From: JAHEDH01 sp963745865
GTDB lineage: Bacteria > Actinomycetota > Acidimicrobiia > Spongiisociales > ZC4RG35
Length of the DNA stretch: 64,000 nt
Reading direction: 5' to 3'
Assembly (NCBI GenBank): GCA_963745865.1
Contig: CAVUYZ010000004.1
Span: forward strand, 310,001 to 374,000
Shown: piece after piece, positions 17,603-25,125 of the stretch
Position numbering within the stretch: the stretch's first letter is position 1
Layout: each line of letters begins with the position of its first letter
Position numbers and translations under genes: made by a program
Notes under the pieces: model-generated
What the model saw: the letters and a program-made list of their open reading frames with translations, nothing else
Databases searched by the model: none
What the model was told of the DNA's origin: nothing

Positions 17603-17705
17603 GTGCGGGGTCCGGTCCGAGCGCCACAGAAGGCCAAAGAAGGGCTCGCACCTCACTGGACAAAAGCCTCGAGGGGATAGGTCGGCACGACAAGCGCGTG
17701 CCGAC
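17603..17705 (+). promoter_or_regulatory. Structured 5' leader of the EamA transporter gene
   Basis: Nested complementary segments precede the gene: GTGC (17603-17606) with GCAC (17648-17651), inside it GAGC (17619-17622) with GCTC (17644-17647), and inside that GCC/GGC around a six-base loop. A separate perfect 9-bp stem, GTCGGCACG (17681-17689) with CGTGCCGAC (17697-17705), ends three bases before the AAGGAGG ribosome-binding site. This layout fits a cis-acting RNA or a translation-controlling hairpin. I could not match it to a named riboswitch class. Confidence 0.4.
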
Positions 17706-17717
17706 GAAGGAGGCCTC

Positions 17718-18635
17718 ATGTCCGACCCGTCCCCCAGCCACCGCACGGCGGTGTCCGCCGCTCTGGTGGTGACATTCCTCTGGAGTTTCTCGTGGGTTCT
17801 GATCCGCTGGGGACTCGATCGAGAGGCGCTCGAGCCGCTCACCTTTGCTGCGCTCCGGTACGGACTGGCTGCACTGGTTCTGACGGCATGGGTGCTCAGC
17901 AAGCGTCGGTTGCGCGCCGGTCTGTCGATACTCGACCGACGATCGATGCTCTGGATCGCAGCACTCGGAGTCGTGTTCTATGCAGTCACGCAGGGAGCAC
18001 AGTTCGTGGCGATCGACAACCAGCCTGCGGCAACCACCAGCCTGGTCTTGTCGTGGACACCCCTGGTTGTAGGGTTGGTCGGGGGCTGGTCGATCTCGGA
18101 GTTCTCCTCTCGTCGGCAGATGGTCGGAGCCGGGGTCGTCGTCGCCGGTGCGTCGCTGTACTTCGCCGGAGATCTCGGCGCCACGGCCATCGGCATGGTT
18201 GCGGGCTTGATCGGGTTGATCGCCAATGTCGCCAGTGCCCTGCTCGGTCGGCACGTGAACCGGGAGGCGAAGCTCCCTCCGGTCCTGATCACGGCCCTGA
18301 GCATGGGTGTCGGTTCGCTGCTGTTACTTACGCTCGGCTTGGTCACGGAGGGTCTTCCGACGGTGTCGCTGCGAGCGTGGGTCATCATTGCCTGGCTTGC
18401 GGTCGTGAACACGGCGGTGGCCTTCACGTTGTGGAACTTCTCCCTGCGCAGCCTGTCGGCGATGGAATCAGCCGCAATCAACAACACGATGCTGGCTCAG
18501 ATTGCGCTGCTCGGATGGATGTTCCTCGGCGAACCGCTCGGCGTGAGAGAGGCTTCGGGGATCGTGCTCGCCTCGTTCGGGATCCTCCTGACCCAGCGCG
18601 CCGGCCGAACGGCTCGCCCTCGACCATCGGGCTGA
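17718..18635 (+). CDS. EamA / drug-metabolite transporter family permease
   Basis: A 305-residue permease with ten predicted membrane segments in two EamA repeats. The first starts VVTFLWSFSWVLIRWG and the second includes GLIANVASALLGRHVNR and the typical end ISLLGWMFLGEPLG-like block, here LLGWMFLGEPLGVREASG. Family members export amino acids, purines or drugs; the substrate is unknown. The ATG at 17718 has a strong AAGGAGG site and is preceded by a structured leader. Confidence 0.88.
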   Translation: MSDPSPSHRTAVSAALVVTFLWSFSWVLIRWGLDREALEPLTFAALRYGLAALVLTAWVLSKRRLRAGLSILDRRSMLWIAALGVVFYAVTQGAQFVAIDNQPAATTSLVLSWTPLVVGLVGGWSISEFSSRRQMVGAGVVVAGASLYFAGDLGATAIGMVAGLIGLIANVASALLGRHVNREAKLPPVLITALSMGVGSLLLLTLGLVTEGLPTVSLRAWVIIAWLAVVNTAVAFTLWNFSLRSLSAMESAAINNTMLAQIALLGWMFLGEPLGVREASGIVLASFGILLTQRAGRTARPRPSG

Positions 18636-18639
18636 GCTG

Positions 18640-18912
18640 TCAGCCGCCCGAAACAGCCTGGACGACGCGCAGCGTCGACCCCGCGTCGATCGCCTGCTCG
18701 GGGTCGGTGAGCCGCGTGGCTTCGTCGTCGATGAAACAGAGCACGTGCGGTCTGAGCGCTCCCGTCGACTCGAACAGATGGTGGCTCACGCCGGGGCGCT
18801 CCTGCTCGAGCGCTCGTCGCAGTTCACCGACCGTCGATGCATCGACCTCGACAGTCAGGTCCTCACCCACGATCGGAGCCAGCAGCCGGGGAAAGATGAT
18901 CCGAACCGTCAC
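18640..18912 (-). CDS. MoaD/ThiS-family ubiquitin-like sulfur carrier
   Basis: A 90-residue beta-grasp protein ending in the diglycine VVQAVSGG, the tail that is adenylated and thiocarboxylated in MoaD, ThiS and related carriers. The N-terminal strand is VRIIFPRLLAPIVG and the loop VDASTVGELRRALEQ is the MoaD-like hydrophobic surface. The GTG start overlaps the TGA of the upstream BNR gene (GTGA, 18909-18912). No molybdopterin or thiamine genes are adjacent, so its partner is unknown. Confidence 0.75.
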   Translation of the reverse strand: MTVRIIFPRLLAPIVGEDLTVEVDASTVGELRRALEQERPGVSHHLFESTGALRPHVLCFIDDEATRLTDPEQAIDAGSTLRVVQAVSGG

Positions 18913-19928
18913 GGCACGATGGTGACGCTGAGGATTCGCGGCAACTGGACCTCGACTTGACTCCACGAGTCGCCGGCATCCCGCGTCACCCACACGTTCC
19001 CTCCGGTGCTGCCGACGACCACGGTTCCATCGTCATCGGCCGCCATCGCCCCGCGGAGTACCGTGTCGAAAGATGGTCGCTCCGACCAGCCCGTGCCCGA
19101 CACGTGCCAAGTGTCGCCGTCGTCGTCGCTTCGGAACACGCGGAACCTGCCTTCGGCGGTGATTCGGTTCTCGTCGGACTCCATCGGGACCAGGAACAGG
19201 TGTCCGGAGCTCGCCTCCCGTCTGATGGGGAACCCGAACCTGGTTGGGAGGCCGTGTTCGATCCGATCCCACTTCGTTCCTGCGTCGACCGTTCGATAGA
19301 CACCGGAGTGATCTTGACGCCAGACATGATCGGGACGGTCGGCGTCGACGGCGATGGAATGGACGCACATACCCGGCTCGGTGGTGTCCGTTGCCTCGAC
19401 AGCTGCAGTGACGCCGTCGTCCACTTTGATGAACGTCTGGCCGGCATCGTCGGATCGGAACACGCCGACTGCCGAGATGCCGACCCACAATCGGTCACCA
19501 TTCGAGATGACGTGATGGGCACCCAGACCGCCGAGGCCCGGTGTCCATCCGTCGCGGCCCGGCCAGTCGTTGAGAGCCGGAACCGGTGACCAGGTTGTGC
19601 CGGCGTCCGCCGATGTGAAGAGTCCGGCCTCTTCGACGCCGGCGAGGACGAGGCCGCCGTCGGTGGTGGTGAGTGTCCAGATCTGTTTCAGCGGTCGGGC
19701 TTCGCCGAAGGTCGGGCCAGCTGGGATCGGCTCCCACGTCCTGAGGTCTGGTGAGCGTTGCAGTGAGGCGCCGAACCAATTGCTCGCCAGCGCTGCGATC
19801 ATCGAGCCGTCGGGCAAGACTCCCCACGCCGTCACCTTCCATCCGGGAAACATCGGACCGTCCGCAATCCGAAGATCCCCGTCGAGGAGATACGCGCCTT
19901 TCGAGGTCCCGATCGCTACAGCTCTCAT
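18909..19928 (-). CDS. BNR / exo-alpha-sialidase-like beta-propeller protein
   Basis: A 339-residue protein made of repeated beta-propeller blades with Asp-box-like motifs: SADAGTTWSPV, RSDDAGQTFIKV, TVDAGTKWDRI, RSDDDGDTWHVSG and TRDAGDSWSQV. These five S/T-x-D-x-G-x-T-W boxes are typical of BNR (sialidase or VPS10-type) propellers. No signal peptide is seen, so it is probably cytoplasmic and not a secreted sialidase. In actinobacteria such proteins often pair with a MoaD-like gene, as here. The ATG at 19928 is the best start; the frame continues upstream as an antisense shadow of the secreted repeat-protein gene. Confidence 0.8.
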   Translation of the reverse strand: MRAVAIGTSKGAYLLDGDLRIADGPMFPGWKVTAWGVLPDGSMIAALASNWFGASLQRSPDLRTWEPIPAGPTFGEARPLKQIWTLTTTDGGLVLAGVEEAGLFTSADAGTTWSPVPALNDWPGRDGWTPGLGGLGAHHVISNGDRLWVGISAVGVFRSDDAGQTFIKVDDGVTAAVEATDTTEPGMCVHSIAVDADRPDHVWRQDHSGVYRTVDAGTKWDRIEHGLPTRFGFPIRREASSGHLFLVPMESDENRITAEGRFRVFRSDDDGDTWHVSGTGWSERPSFDTVLRGAMAADDDGTVVVGSTGGNVWVTRDAGDSWSQVEVQLPRILSVTIVP

Positions 19929-19970
19929 CACCACGATCATGCCACAGGTGGGTCGGCTGTGGTCGACCGC

Positions 19971-20014
19971 TTGAGGCTTTCTTGACCTCGGCGTGAGGCC
20001 TTCCTGATCCGGTG
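19971..20014 (+). promoter_or_regulatory. Array of 11-bp direct repeats upstream of the secreted repeat-protein gene
   Basis: Four consecutive 11-bp units start at 19971 (TTGAGGCTTTC), 19982 (TTGACCTCGGC), 19993 (GTGAGGCCTTC) and 20004 (CTGATCCGGTG), each opening with a TGA core. Units 1 and 3 agree in 13 of 15 positions over TTGAGGCTTTCTTGA. Direct repeats at one helical turn are the usual binding-site form for OmpR/PhoB-type response regulators. The same layout occurs upstream of the related gene at 23247. Confidence 0.5.
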
Positions 20015-20058
20015 TGAGAGATCCTGTTGTCATCGAGAGACCACAGGAGGTCCCCACC

Positions 20059-21114
20059 ATGAACAAGCGAATCACAATGATCCTGGCAACGCTCACGAGC
20101 GTGCTACTCGCAGGCAGCATCGCCTGGGCAGCATCGCCCGGGCCGACCATAGACCTCGACAGCGGGACGGTGATCTCCGCTGGAGACGCCGGCGAGGTCG
20201 TTCTCTCCGTCGGGGCCGAGCTCGACGTCCTCGACGTCAGAACAGCAGCCGGGTGGACCCCGGAGATCGAGATTCCTTCGGGACGCGAGGTCGAGGTGGA
20301 CTTCCGCTCGGGTGATCGCCGTATCCAGTTCAACGCCGAGCTCGAGGATGGTGAGGTCCGCGTACGACTGCGGGATCGGTTGGGTGAGTCGGAGACCGAG
20401 ACGGCCTCCAGGCTCGGGTCAACGTCGACCACAACGTCGACCACGACGTCGACGATGCTCGGGTCGACGTCGGCCGGCGTGTCGCAATCGACGTCTGGCG
20501 TGGAGTCAGAGGTGTCGGCCGGTGATGCAGGCTCGGTTGTGCTCGTCGTCGGTTCCCAACTGGAGATCGCCCGGCTCATCCCGAGTCCCGGGTGGGTCGC
20601 GGAGATCGAGGTTCCTTCGGGACGCGAGGTCGAGGTGGACTTCCGCTCGGGTGATCGCCGTATCCAGTTCAACGCCGAACTCGAGGACGGTGAGGTCCGT
20701 GTCAGGTTGCGAGATGGTTCGGGTGAATCCGAATCCCGGACCACGTCGTCGACCGATGACTCGAGCGTCGATCACACGACGACCACGATCGATGATTCGA
20801 GCGTCGATCACACGACGACCACGATCGATGATTCGAGTGTCGATGACTCGACGACTACGACGGAGGCATCGTCGGATGTGGACACATCGGGCGCCGAGAC
20901 CTACTCCGTGCCAGGAGTTGCGACCGTCGGGGTCTCATGGAGCGCAGGTCGATTGACGCTCGCGTCGTACGTCGTCATGCCCGGTTGGCACGCTGAGATC
21001 CAGGAGCAGTCCCCCCAGCGCATCAGGATCGACTTCGACAACGGGAGCCTTGACGCCCGGTTCGAGGCTCGCCTGGATGACAACGAGGTGCGGGTGGAGA
21101 TCCGAGCCGACTGA
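20059..21114 (+). CDS. Secreted repeat protein with three beta domains and Thr/Ser/Asp-rich linkers
   Basis: A 351-residue protein with an N-terminal signal peptide (residues 1-26, cut near AWAASPG). It has three copies of a domain of about 70 residues: two nearly identical ones (residues about 35-107 and 146-219) sharing EVEVDFRSGDRRIQFNAELE, and a diverged third at the C-terminus (PGWHAEIQEQSPQRIRIDF). Linkers are threonine-rich (TSTTTSTTTST) and one holds three tandem copies of DDSSVDHTTTTI. It is probably exported and extracellular. The domain recurs in the protein at 23247, across the two-component system. A strong AGGAGG lies upstream. I know no name for this domain. Confidence 0.8.
   Translation: MNKRITMILATLTSVLLAGSIAWAASPGPTIDLDSGTVISAGDAGEVVLSVGAELDVLDVRTAAGWTPEIEIPSGREVEVDFRSGDRRIQFNAELEDGEVRVRLRDRLGESETETASRLGSTSTTTSTTTSTMLGSTSAGVSQSTSGVESEVSAGDAGSVVLVVGSQLEIARLIPSPGWVAEIEVPSGREVEVDFRSGDRRIQFNAELEDGEVRVRLRDGSGESESRTTSSTDDSSVDHTTTTIDDSSVDHTTTTIDDSSVDDSTTTTEASSDVDTSGAETYSVPGVATVGVSWSAGRLTLASYVVMPGWHAEIQEQSPQRIRIDFDNGSLDARFEARLDDNEVRVEIRAD
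20261..20361 (+). repeat. Copy 1 of a near-identical intragenic DNA duplication
   Basis: About 100 bp here match 20600-20700 almost perfectly, including third codon positions, at an offset of 339 bp (113 codons). Only a few substitutions separate the copies, while the flanking domain sequence has diverged. This points to recent duplication or gene conversion between the first two domains. Confidence 0.8.
20600..20700 (+). repeat. Copy 2 of the intragenic DNA duplication
   Basis: Partner of 20261-20361; encodes the EIEVPSGREVEVDFRSGD part of the second domain. The near identity at silent sites is unusual compared with the rest of the two domains. Confidence 0.8.
20755..20862 (+). repeat. Three tandem 36-bp coding repeats
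   Basis: Units start at 20755, 20791 and 20827 and encode DDSSVDHTTTTI, DDSSVDHTTTTI and DDSSVDDSTTTT. The first two differ by one base. They form the linker between domains 2 and 3 of the secreted protein. Copy number could vary by slippage without changing frame. Confidence 0.85.
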
Positions 21115-21145
21115 CGGGTTCCGGCATACGCAACGTAGATGCGCT

Positions 21146-21173
21146 AGAGGGGCGGCTCACGAGCCGCCCCTCT
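21146..21173. terminator. Strong GC hairpin between the secreted-protein and kinase genes
   Basis: AGAGGGGCGGCTC (21146-21158) is followed after two bases by its complement GAGCCGCCCCTCT (21161-21173). The stem is at least 12 bp. It lies between two convergent genes and can end transcription from both sides. There is no clear U-tract. Confidence 0.7.
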
Positions 21174-21199
21174 GCTCGCGTAGACCCTGCCTGGCGATG

Positions 21200-22471
21200 T
21201 CAGAGCGTGAGGGGTAGTCGGATCTCCAATCGAAATCCGTCCGCTCCGTCGATCCGGAGCGTCCCGCCGGACCGATCGACCGTCCGACGAACGATGTCGA
21301 GGCCGAGTCCGGTTGATCCACCACGGCTGACCCCGCGCTGGAACACGTCCACATCATCTGGAACCCCCGGACCCTGGTCGGAGATCTCGAGGACTGCCAC
21401 CTCGTGATCGAGCTCCACGGACAGCGCGAATGCGGTCCCCTCGGGTGTGTGTTGAATGACGTTGCCGATCAGCACGTCGATCATGTCGCCCACGTCCCTC
21501 GTCGAGCCTGCAACGGGCGTCGCATCATTCGTGATTCGTTGGTCGAAGGCTCGCCCCTGCTCCTGGGCAAGGACTGCCCAGAAAGCAGCGTGTTGTCGAG
21601 CGACGGATGCGAGGTCGACCTGAGCGATGTCGTCGACTCGTCGCATCTGCTCGATCAGGCCGTCGACGCTCGACTCCATCCGATCGACGAGTGACGACAT
21701 CGCTTCTCGGTCCTGAGGACTCTCGAGTGACTCGGATTGCAGTCGGAGTGCCGCGAGTGGAGTCCTGAGCCTGTGCGAGAGGTCGGCCATCGCCTCCCGT
21801 TCCTCGGTGAGGAGGTTGCGAAGCTGCGGGGCGAGTGTGTTGAACGCGTCGGCCACCACGGCGAGCTCGGGGATTGCAGGCGGCGTGACCCTCGTCTCCA
21901 GATCTCCTCCGCCGAGCTGCTGTGCGGCGCGTGCGATGTCCTCGACCGGACGGCGCAATGTCTGACCGAGCCGGTCGGCCATGATCAGCGCCGCGCCGAT
22001 CAGCGACACGCCCAGCATGGAAAGGAACACCCACGCCCTCCTGACTCCACGATCGAGGTCGGCGGCGGACACCACGGTCTGTATGACGAGTGGACCGTCG
22101 AGCGTGATCACGGGTAGCGCCAGCTCCCAGTTGCCGGCCGGGTCGAACCCCGCGAGCGTCTGGCGGGATTCGACCGCAGCTCGAGCCGTGTTCGTGCGGA
22201 TCGCTTCGTCGCCGAACAAGGTCCCCTGTTCGTCGATCACCGAAACGCCGTCCGGAAGCGATACGGACGGTCCTACCACGTCCAGCTTTCCCGTTCCAGC
22301 GCCTGCGACCACCTCCACCAGCTCGGAAGCGACCTCCTGGACTCGACGCTCGGCTGCGCTCTTCGCCGACTCTTCCGCTTGAGCGTCGACGAGGAGTGCC
22401 AGCGGGATCGTGTAGGCAACGACCACGAAGGACGTGACCGCCAGCACCAGCAGAGTGAGCCGTCGCCTCAC
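21200..22471 (-). CDS. Two-component sensor histidine kinase
   Basis: A 423-residue membrane kinase. Membrane segments are near residues 6-26 (LTLLVLAVTSFVVVAYTIP) and 145-163 (VFLSMLGVSLIGAALIMA), with an extracellular region of about 120 residues between them, then a HAMP domain (LRRPVEDIARAAQQLGGGDL). The phosphorylated histidine is in ADLSHRLRTPLAAL. The ATPase domain has the N box VLIGNVIQHTPEG, the G1 box ISDQGPGVPDD and STGLGLDIVRRTV. The GTG start at 22471 overlaps the TGA of the response regulator (GTGA). It probably senses an external signal. Confidence 0.93.
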   Translation of the reverse strand: MRRRLTLLVLAVTSFVVVAYTIPLALLVDAQAEESAKSAAERRVQEVASELVEVVAGAGTGKLDVVGPSVSLPDGVSVIDEQGTLFGDEAIRTNTARAAVESRQTLAGFDPAGNWELALPVITLDGPLVIQTVVSAADLDRGVRRAWVFLSMLGVSLIGAALIMADRLGQTLRRPVEDIARAAQQLGGGDLETRVTPPAIPELAVVADAFNTLAPQLRNLLTEEREAMADLSHRLRTPLAALRLQSESLESPQDREAMSSLVDRMESSVDGLIEQMRRVDDIAQVDLASVARQHAAFWAVLAQEQGRAFDQRITNDATPVAGSTRDVGDMIDVLIGNVIQHTPEGTAFALSVELDHEVAVLEISDQGPGVPDDVDVFQRGVSRGGSTGLGLDIVRRTVDRSGGTLRIDGADGFRLEIRLPLTL

Positions 22472-23151
22472 GACCCTGGATCGACGAGCTTCACTCCGAC
22501 ACCGTGCACCGTTCGGAGGTATCGGGGCTCGCTCGCGGATTCGCCGAGCTTCTTTCGAAGCCACGAGAGGTGTACGTCGACGGTGCGGTCTCCTCCGCCG
22601 TACGGTTGACGCCACACCTCAGCGAGCATTTCTCGTTTGGAGACCACCTCTCCCTTCCGCTCGAGCAGCAGGCGGAGGAGATCGAACTCTTTCGGGCTCA
22701 AGTCGAGGGGATGTCCTGACAGCGACGCAACCCGGGAAGGGACATCGACTGAGAGTGAGCCCACCTCGAGCGTGTCATCCTCCGGCCCGGGCCCCACGCG
22801 GCGGAGTGTCGCCCTGATACGCGCCTGGAGTTGGTCGGTCGAGAATGGCTTGACGAGGTAGTCGTCGGCCCCGGCATCCAGCGTGGCGACGACGACCTCA
22901 TCTGCTCCGCGGGCCGTCGTGATGATCACCGGTACGTCGGAGACTGCTCTGATCATCTTGAGCAGATCTCGCCCATCGAGATCAGGGAGACCGAGGTCGA
23001 GAATGATCACGTCGAAGTCACCGTGCGGTACGGCCTCCAGACCTTCCATGGCTGTGGCCGCGGACTCGACGTGGTGTCCGTCGCGGGCGAGGGCATCGGC
23101 CACCAATCTGCGGAGATCGGGGTCGTCCTCGATGAGCAATACGGCTGTCAT
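22468..23151 (-). CDS. OmpR-family response regulator
   Basis: A 227-residue regulator. The receiver domain has the acidic pair EDD (residues 8-10), the phosphorylated aspartate D52 in IILDLGLPDLDG, the threonine of VIITTARG and the lysine K101 of YLVKPF. The C-terminal winged helix shows LSPKEFDLLRLLLERKGEVV and RTVDVHLSWLRKKLGE. It is the first gene of the operon with the kinase. It is divergent from the secreted protein at 23247, sharing a 95-bp region that holds an 11-bp direct-repeat array, a good candidate for its own binding site. Confidence 0.95.
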   Translation of the reverse strand: MTAVLLIEDDPDLRRLVADALARDGHHVESAATAMEGLEAVPHGDFDVIILDLGLPDLDGRDLLKMIRAVSDVPVIITTARGADEVVVATLDAGADDYLVKPFSTDQLQARIRATLRRVGPGPEDDTLEVGSLSVDVPSRVASLSGHPLDLSPKEFDLLRLLLERKGEVVSKREMLAEVWRQPYGGGDRTVDVHLSWLRKKLGESASEPRYLRTVHGVGVKLVDPGS

Positions 23152-23192
23152 GGCGTGAACGATACGGCGCGATCGTCTCCGGCAGACACGTC

Positions 23193-23236
23193 TTGAGGAT
23201 TCCTTCAGGTTCTGTTGATGGCGTCTTGCAGTGCGA
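23193..23236 (+). promoter_or_regulatory. Array of 11-bp direct repeats upstream of the second secreted-protein gene
   Basis: Units start at 23193 (TTGAGGATTCC), 23204 (TTCAGGTTCTG), 23215 (TTGATGGCGTC) and 23226 (TTGCAGTGCGA). All open with TT(G/C)A or TTGC at exact 11-bp steps. TTGAGGATTCCTTCA agrees with TTGAGGCTTTCTTGA of the array at 19971 in 12 of 15 positions. Lying between divergent genes, it could serve the response-regulator operon and the secreted protein together. Confidence 0.5.
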
Positions 23237-23246
23237 GCGGACCATC

Positions 23247-23816
23247 ATGGACGAGATGAAGAGAGCGTGGTTGGTGGCAGCTTGGATCGCGGCGACGGCA
23301 GGCGTGTCGTTCGTCACCTTTCAGACGCTTTCGTTCGCCGAAGCCGGGATCGGGGAGGCGAGCCTCGCTCCGGTCGTCGTGGCCTCGTCCGGAACGACAC
23401 GGGACACCGGCGCGGTAGTCGACACGCCGACCGGGACGACACCCCGGTCCTCGTCAACCGTTCGGACCACGGTTCCCGCGATTTCGACATCGACAACGCA
23501 GGCGGGAGCCGTGACCTCGACGACCGCCGCCTCGACACCGTCCACGACGGCGCCTTCGCCAGCCACCCCGACGACGACGGCGACGACAGCGGCTGCGTGG
23601 GAGACGAGGACGGTTCCGTCGCCAGGAGGTTCGGTGACGGTCCGGCTCGTTCCGGGCGTTGTCGAGTTCGTGAGTGCAATCCCCGCGGCCGGATTCACCA
23701 TGAATCTGGATGATTCCGGCCCGGAACGGGTTCGCGTCGAGTTCGCGAGCGAGTCGGCCCGCTACGACGTGCGTATCGAGTGGAACAGCGGGGAACTTCG
23801 GATCACGACGGGCTGA
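23247..23816 (+). CDS. Secreted protein with Thr/Ser/Pro linker and one repeat-protein-type domain
   Basis: A 189-residue protein with an N-terminal hydrophobic segment (AWLVAAWIAATAGVSFVTF) acting as signal peptide or anchor, then a Thr/Ser/Pro/Ala-rich stretch of about 75 residues, then a C-terminal domain of about 70 residues. That domain aligns with those of the protein at 20059: a G-W/F turn (AAGFTMNL), an E-R-V-R-V-E-F strand and a final GELRI strand. It is most likely a paralogue. ATG 23247 and 23256 are both possible starts. It flanks the two-component system on the other side. Confidence 0.7.
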   Translation: MDEMKRAWLVAAWIAATAGVSFVTFQTLSFAEAGIGEASLAPVVVASSGTTRDTGAVVDTPTGTTPRSSSTVRTTVPAISTSTTQAGAVTSTTAASTPSTTAPSPATPTTTATTAAAWETRTVPSPGGSVTVRLVPGVVEFVSAIPAAGFTMNLDDSGPERVRVEFASESARYDVRIEWNSGELRITTG

Positions 23817-23864
23817 GCGCCGGTCGTTCGAGGCTCTCTCGAGCCCGGCGCCAGATGTTCCCGA

Positions 23865-25043
23865 TCAGGTCTGCGAGATGCTGATGTCGTCGAGGAGGCG
23901 ACTCGACCAGGACACGATGAGCGCTGCGACCGCTCGGCTCACGGGCGACGACACGGCGTCGAACCCGTGCTGGGCTCCATGTACCTCCACGAACTCGACC
24001 ACTGCTCCGGCCCCCTCGAGGTCGGAGACGAACGTCTTCGCCTCGGCGATCGGGACCAAGGAGTCGTGGGTTCCGTGCACGACGAGGAACGGCGGAGCGC
24101 TGGCGGTGATGTGGTCAATCGGTGACACGAGATGGAAGGTCTCCGGATCCTCTGCGTACGTCGCCTTCATGACGTCGCGATCGACGTACGGCCAGTGCGG
24201 CCGGGTCTGCCGCCGGTTGGCCATGTCGTAGATGCCGTACATCGGGATACAACCCATCACGGAGGTGTCTTCGTCTTCGAACCCGTTCTGGAACACGGGT
24301 CGTTCGGTGAGCGCCGCCAATGCAGCGAGGTGAGCGCCGGCCGAACTGCCGGAGAGAACGATGTGCTGCGGGTCGACGTGATAGGCCGCTGCGTTGGCCC
24401 TGATGTGGCCGATGGCTCGCTTGACGCTCTCGACCTGTTCCGGGATCGACGCGATCGGAGCGAGCGGGTATCGGGGCGTCACCACGATCCAGCCGGCCCT
24501 GGCCAGCGCGTGATACATCTGCCTGGCTTGCTTGTGCGGTCCGCCGCCGGTCCATCCGCCCCCGTGGATGTAGACGAACACCGGGGCCGGCTCGTCTGGC
24601 TCCAATCGGGACCGGATGACGTCGAATGTGAGGCCATCCGCGTACTCGACGCCATCGATCTGCTGGAGGTCGGAGGGTGTCGCGACCGGCCGACCGGTGA
24701 GTCTGGCCGGCCATCCCGCTGGTGGCGGCGCGGTCGTGAGAAGGGGGACGAGCCGCTTGATCGCCAATCTGCTCCGGTTGGCGACGACGAGTAAGCCGGC
24801 GGCGCTTGCAGCCACCAACCACCCACCGATGCGACCGATCGTAAGGTCGAGAGCGCCGGCGGAGACCAGGGCCACCGTGGCCACGGCGGTGACGAGGAGC
24901 CAGAGAGGGGCGAGTTCCGTCGTGATCATGGCGGGCAGCCACAAAGGCGGAAACGCCGCACGGGGCCGACGAAGACGGCGAATGGCGTTCGACGTGAGGA
25001 TCAGCGCAGTCGATCCGAAGGTGAAGAGCAGGGCGGCGGACAT
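23865..25043 (-). CDS. Membrane-anchored alpha/beta hydrolase (BD-FAE / HSL-type esterase)
   Basis: A 392-residue protein with three N-terminal membrane segments in the first 80 residues, then an alpha/beta hydrolase domain. The oxyanion motif is VYIHGGGWTGGG, the nucleophile serine is in VLSGSSAGAHLAA, the acid is the aspartate of VHGTHDSLVP, and the histidine is in VHGAQHGFD. This is the layout of lipid or xenobiotic carboxylesterases. It probably acts at the membrane. I chose ATG 25043 because it adds the first membrane helix; ATG 24929 is possible. Confidence 0.85.
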   Translation of the reverse strand: MSAALLFTFGSTALILTSNAIRRLRRPRAAFPPLWLPAMITTELAPLWLLVTAVATVALVSAGALDLTIGRIGGWLVAASAAGLLVVANRSRLAIKRLVPLLTTAPPPAGWPARLTGRPVATPSDLQQIDGVEYADGLTFDVIRSRLEPDEPAPVFVYIHGGGWTGGGPHKQARQMYHALARAGWIVVTPRYPLAPIASIPEQVESVKRAIGHIRANAAAYHVDPQHIVLSGSSAGAHLAALAALTERPVFQNGFEDEDTSVMGCIPMYGIYDMANRRQTRPHWPYVDRDVMKATYAEDPETFHLVSPIDHITASAPPFLVVHGTHDSLVPIAEAKTFVSDLEGAGAVVEFVEVHGAQHGFDAVSSPVSRAVAALIVSWSSRLLDDISISQT

Positions 25044-25125
25044 GACATTCGTCTTCTGTCGGCAGTCGGGAACGCTAACCGGTTCGGGGCGGATACGGCA
25101 GTCGGGCGTCCGGTAGCGTGCGGTC

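Noticed and set aside
17603..17705. SAM, guanidine or cobalamin riboswitch
   Set aside because: None of the conserved core sequences of these classes could be matched; only generic stems are visible.
20755..20862. CRISPR array
   Set aside because: The 36-bp units are directly tandem with no spacers, lie in frame in a coding sequence and number only three.
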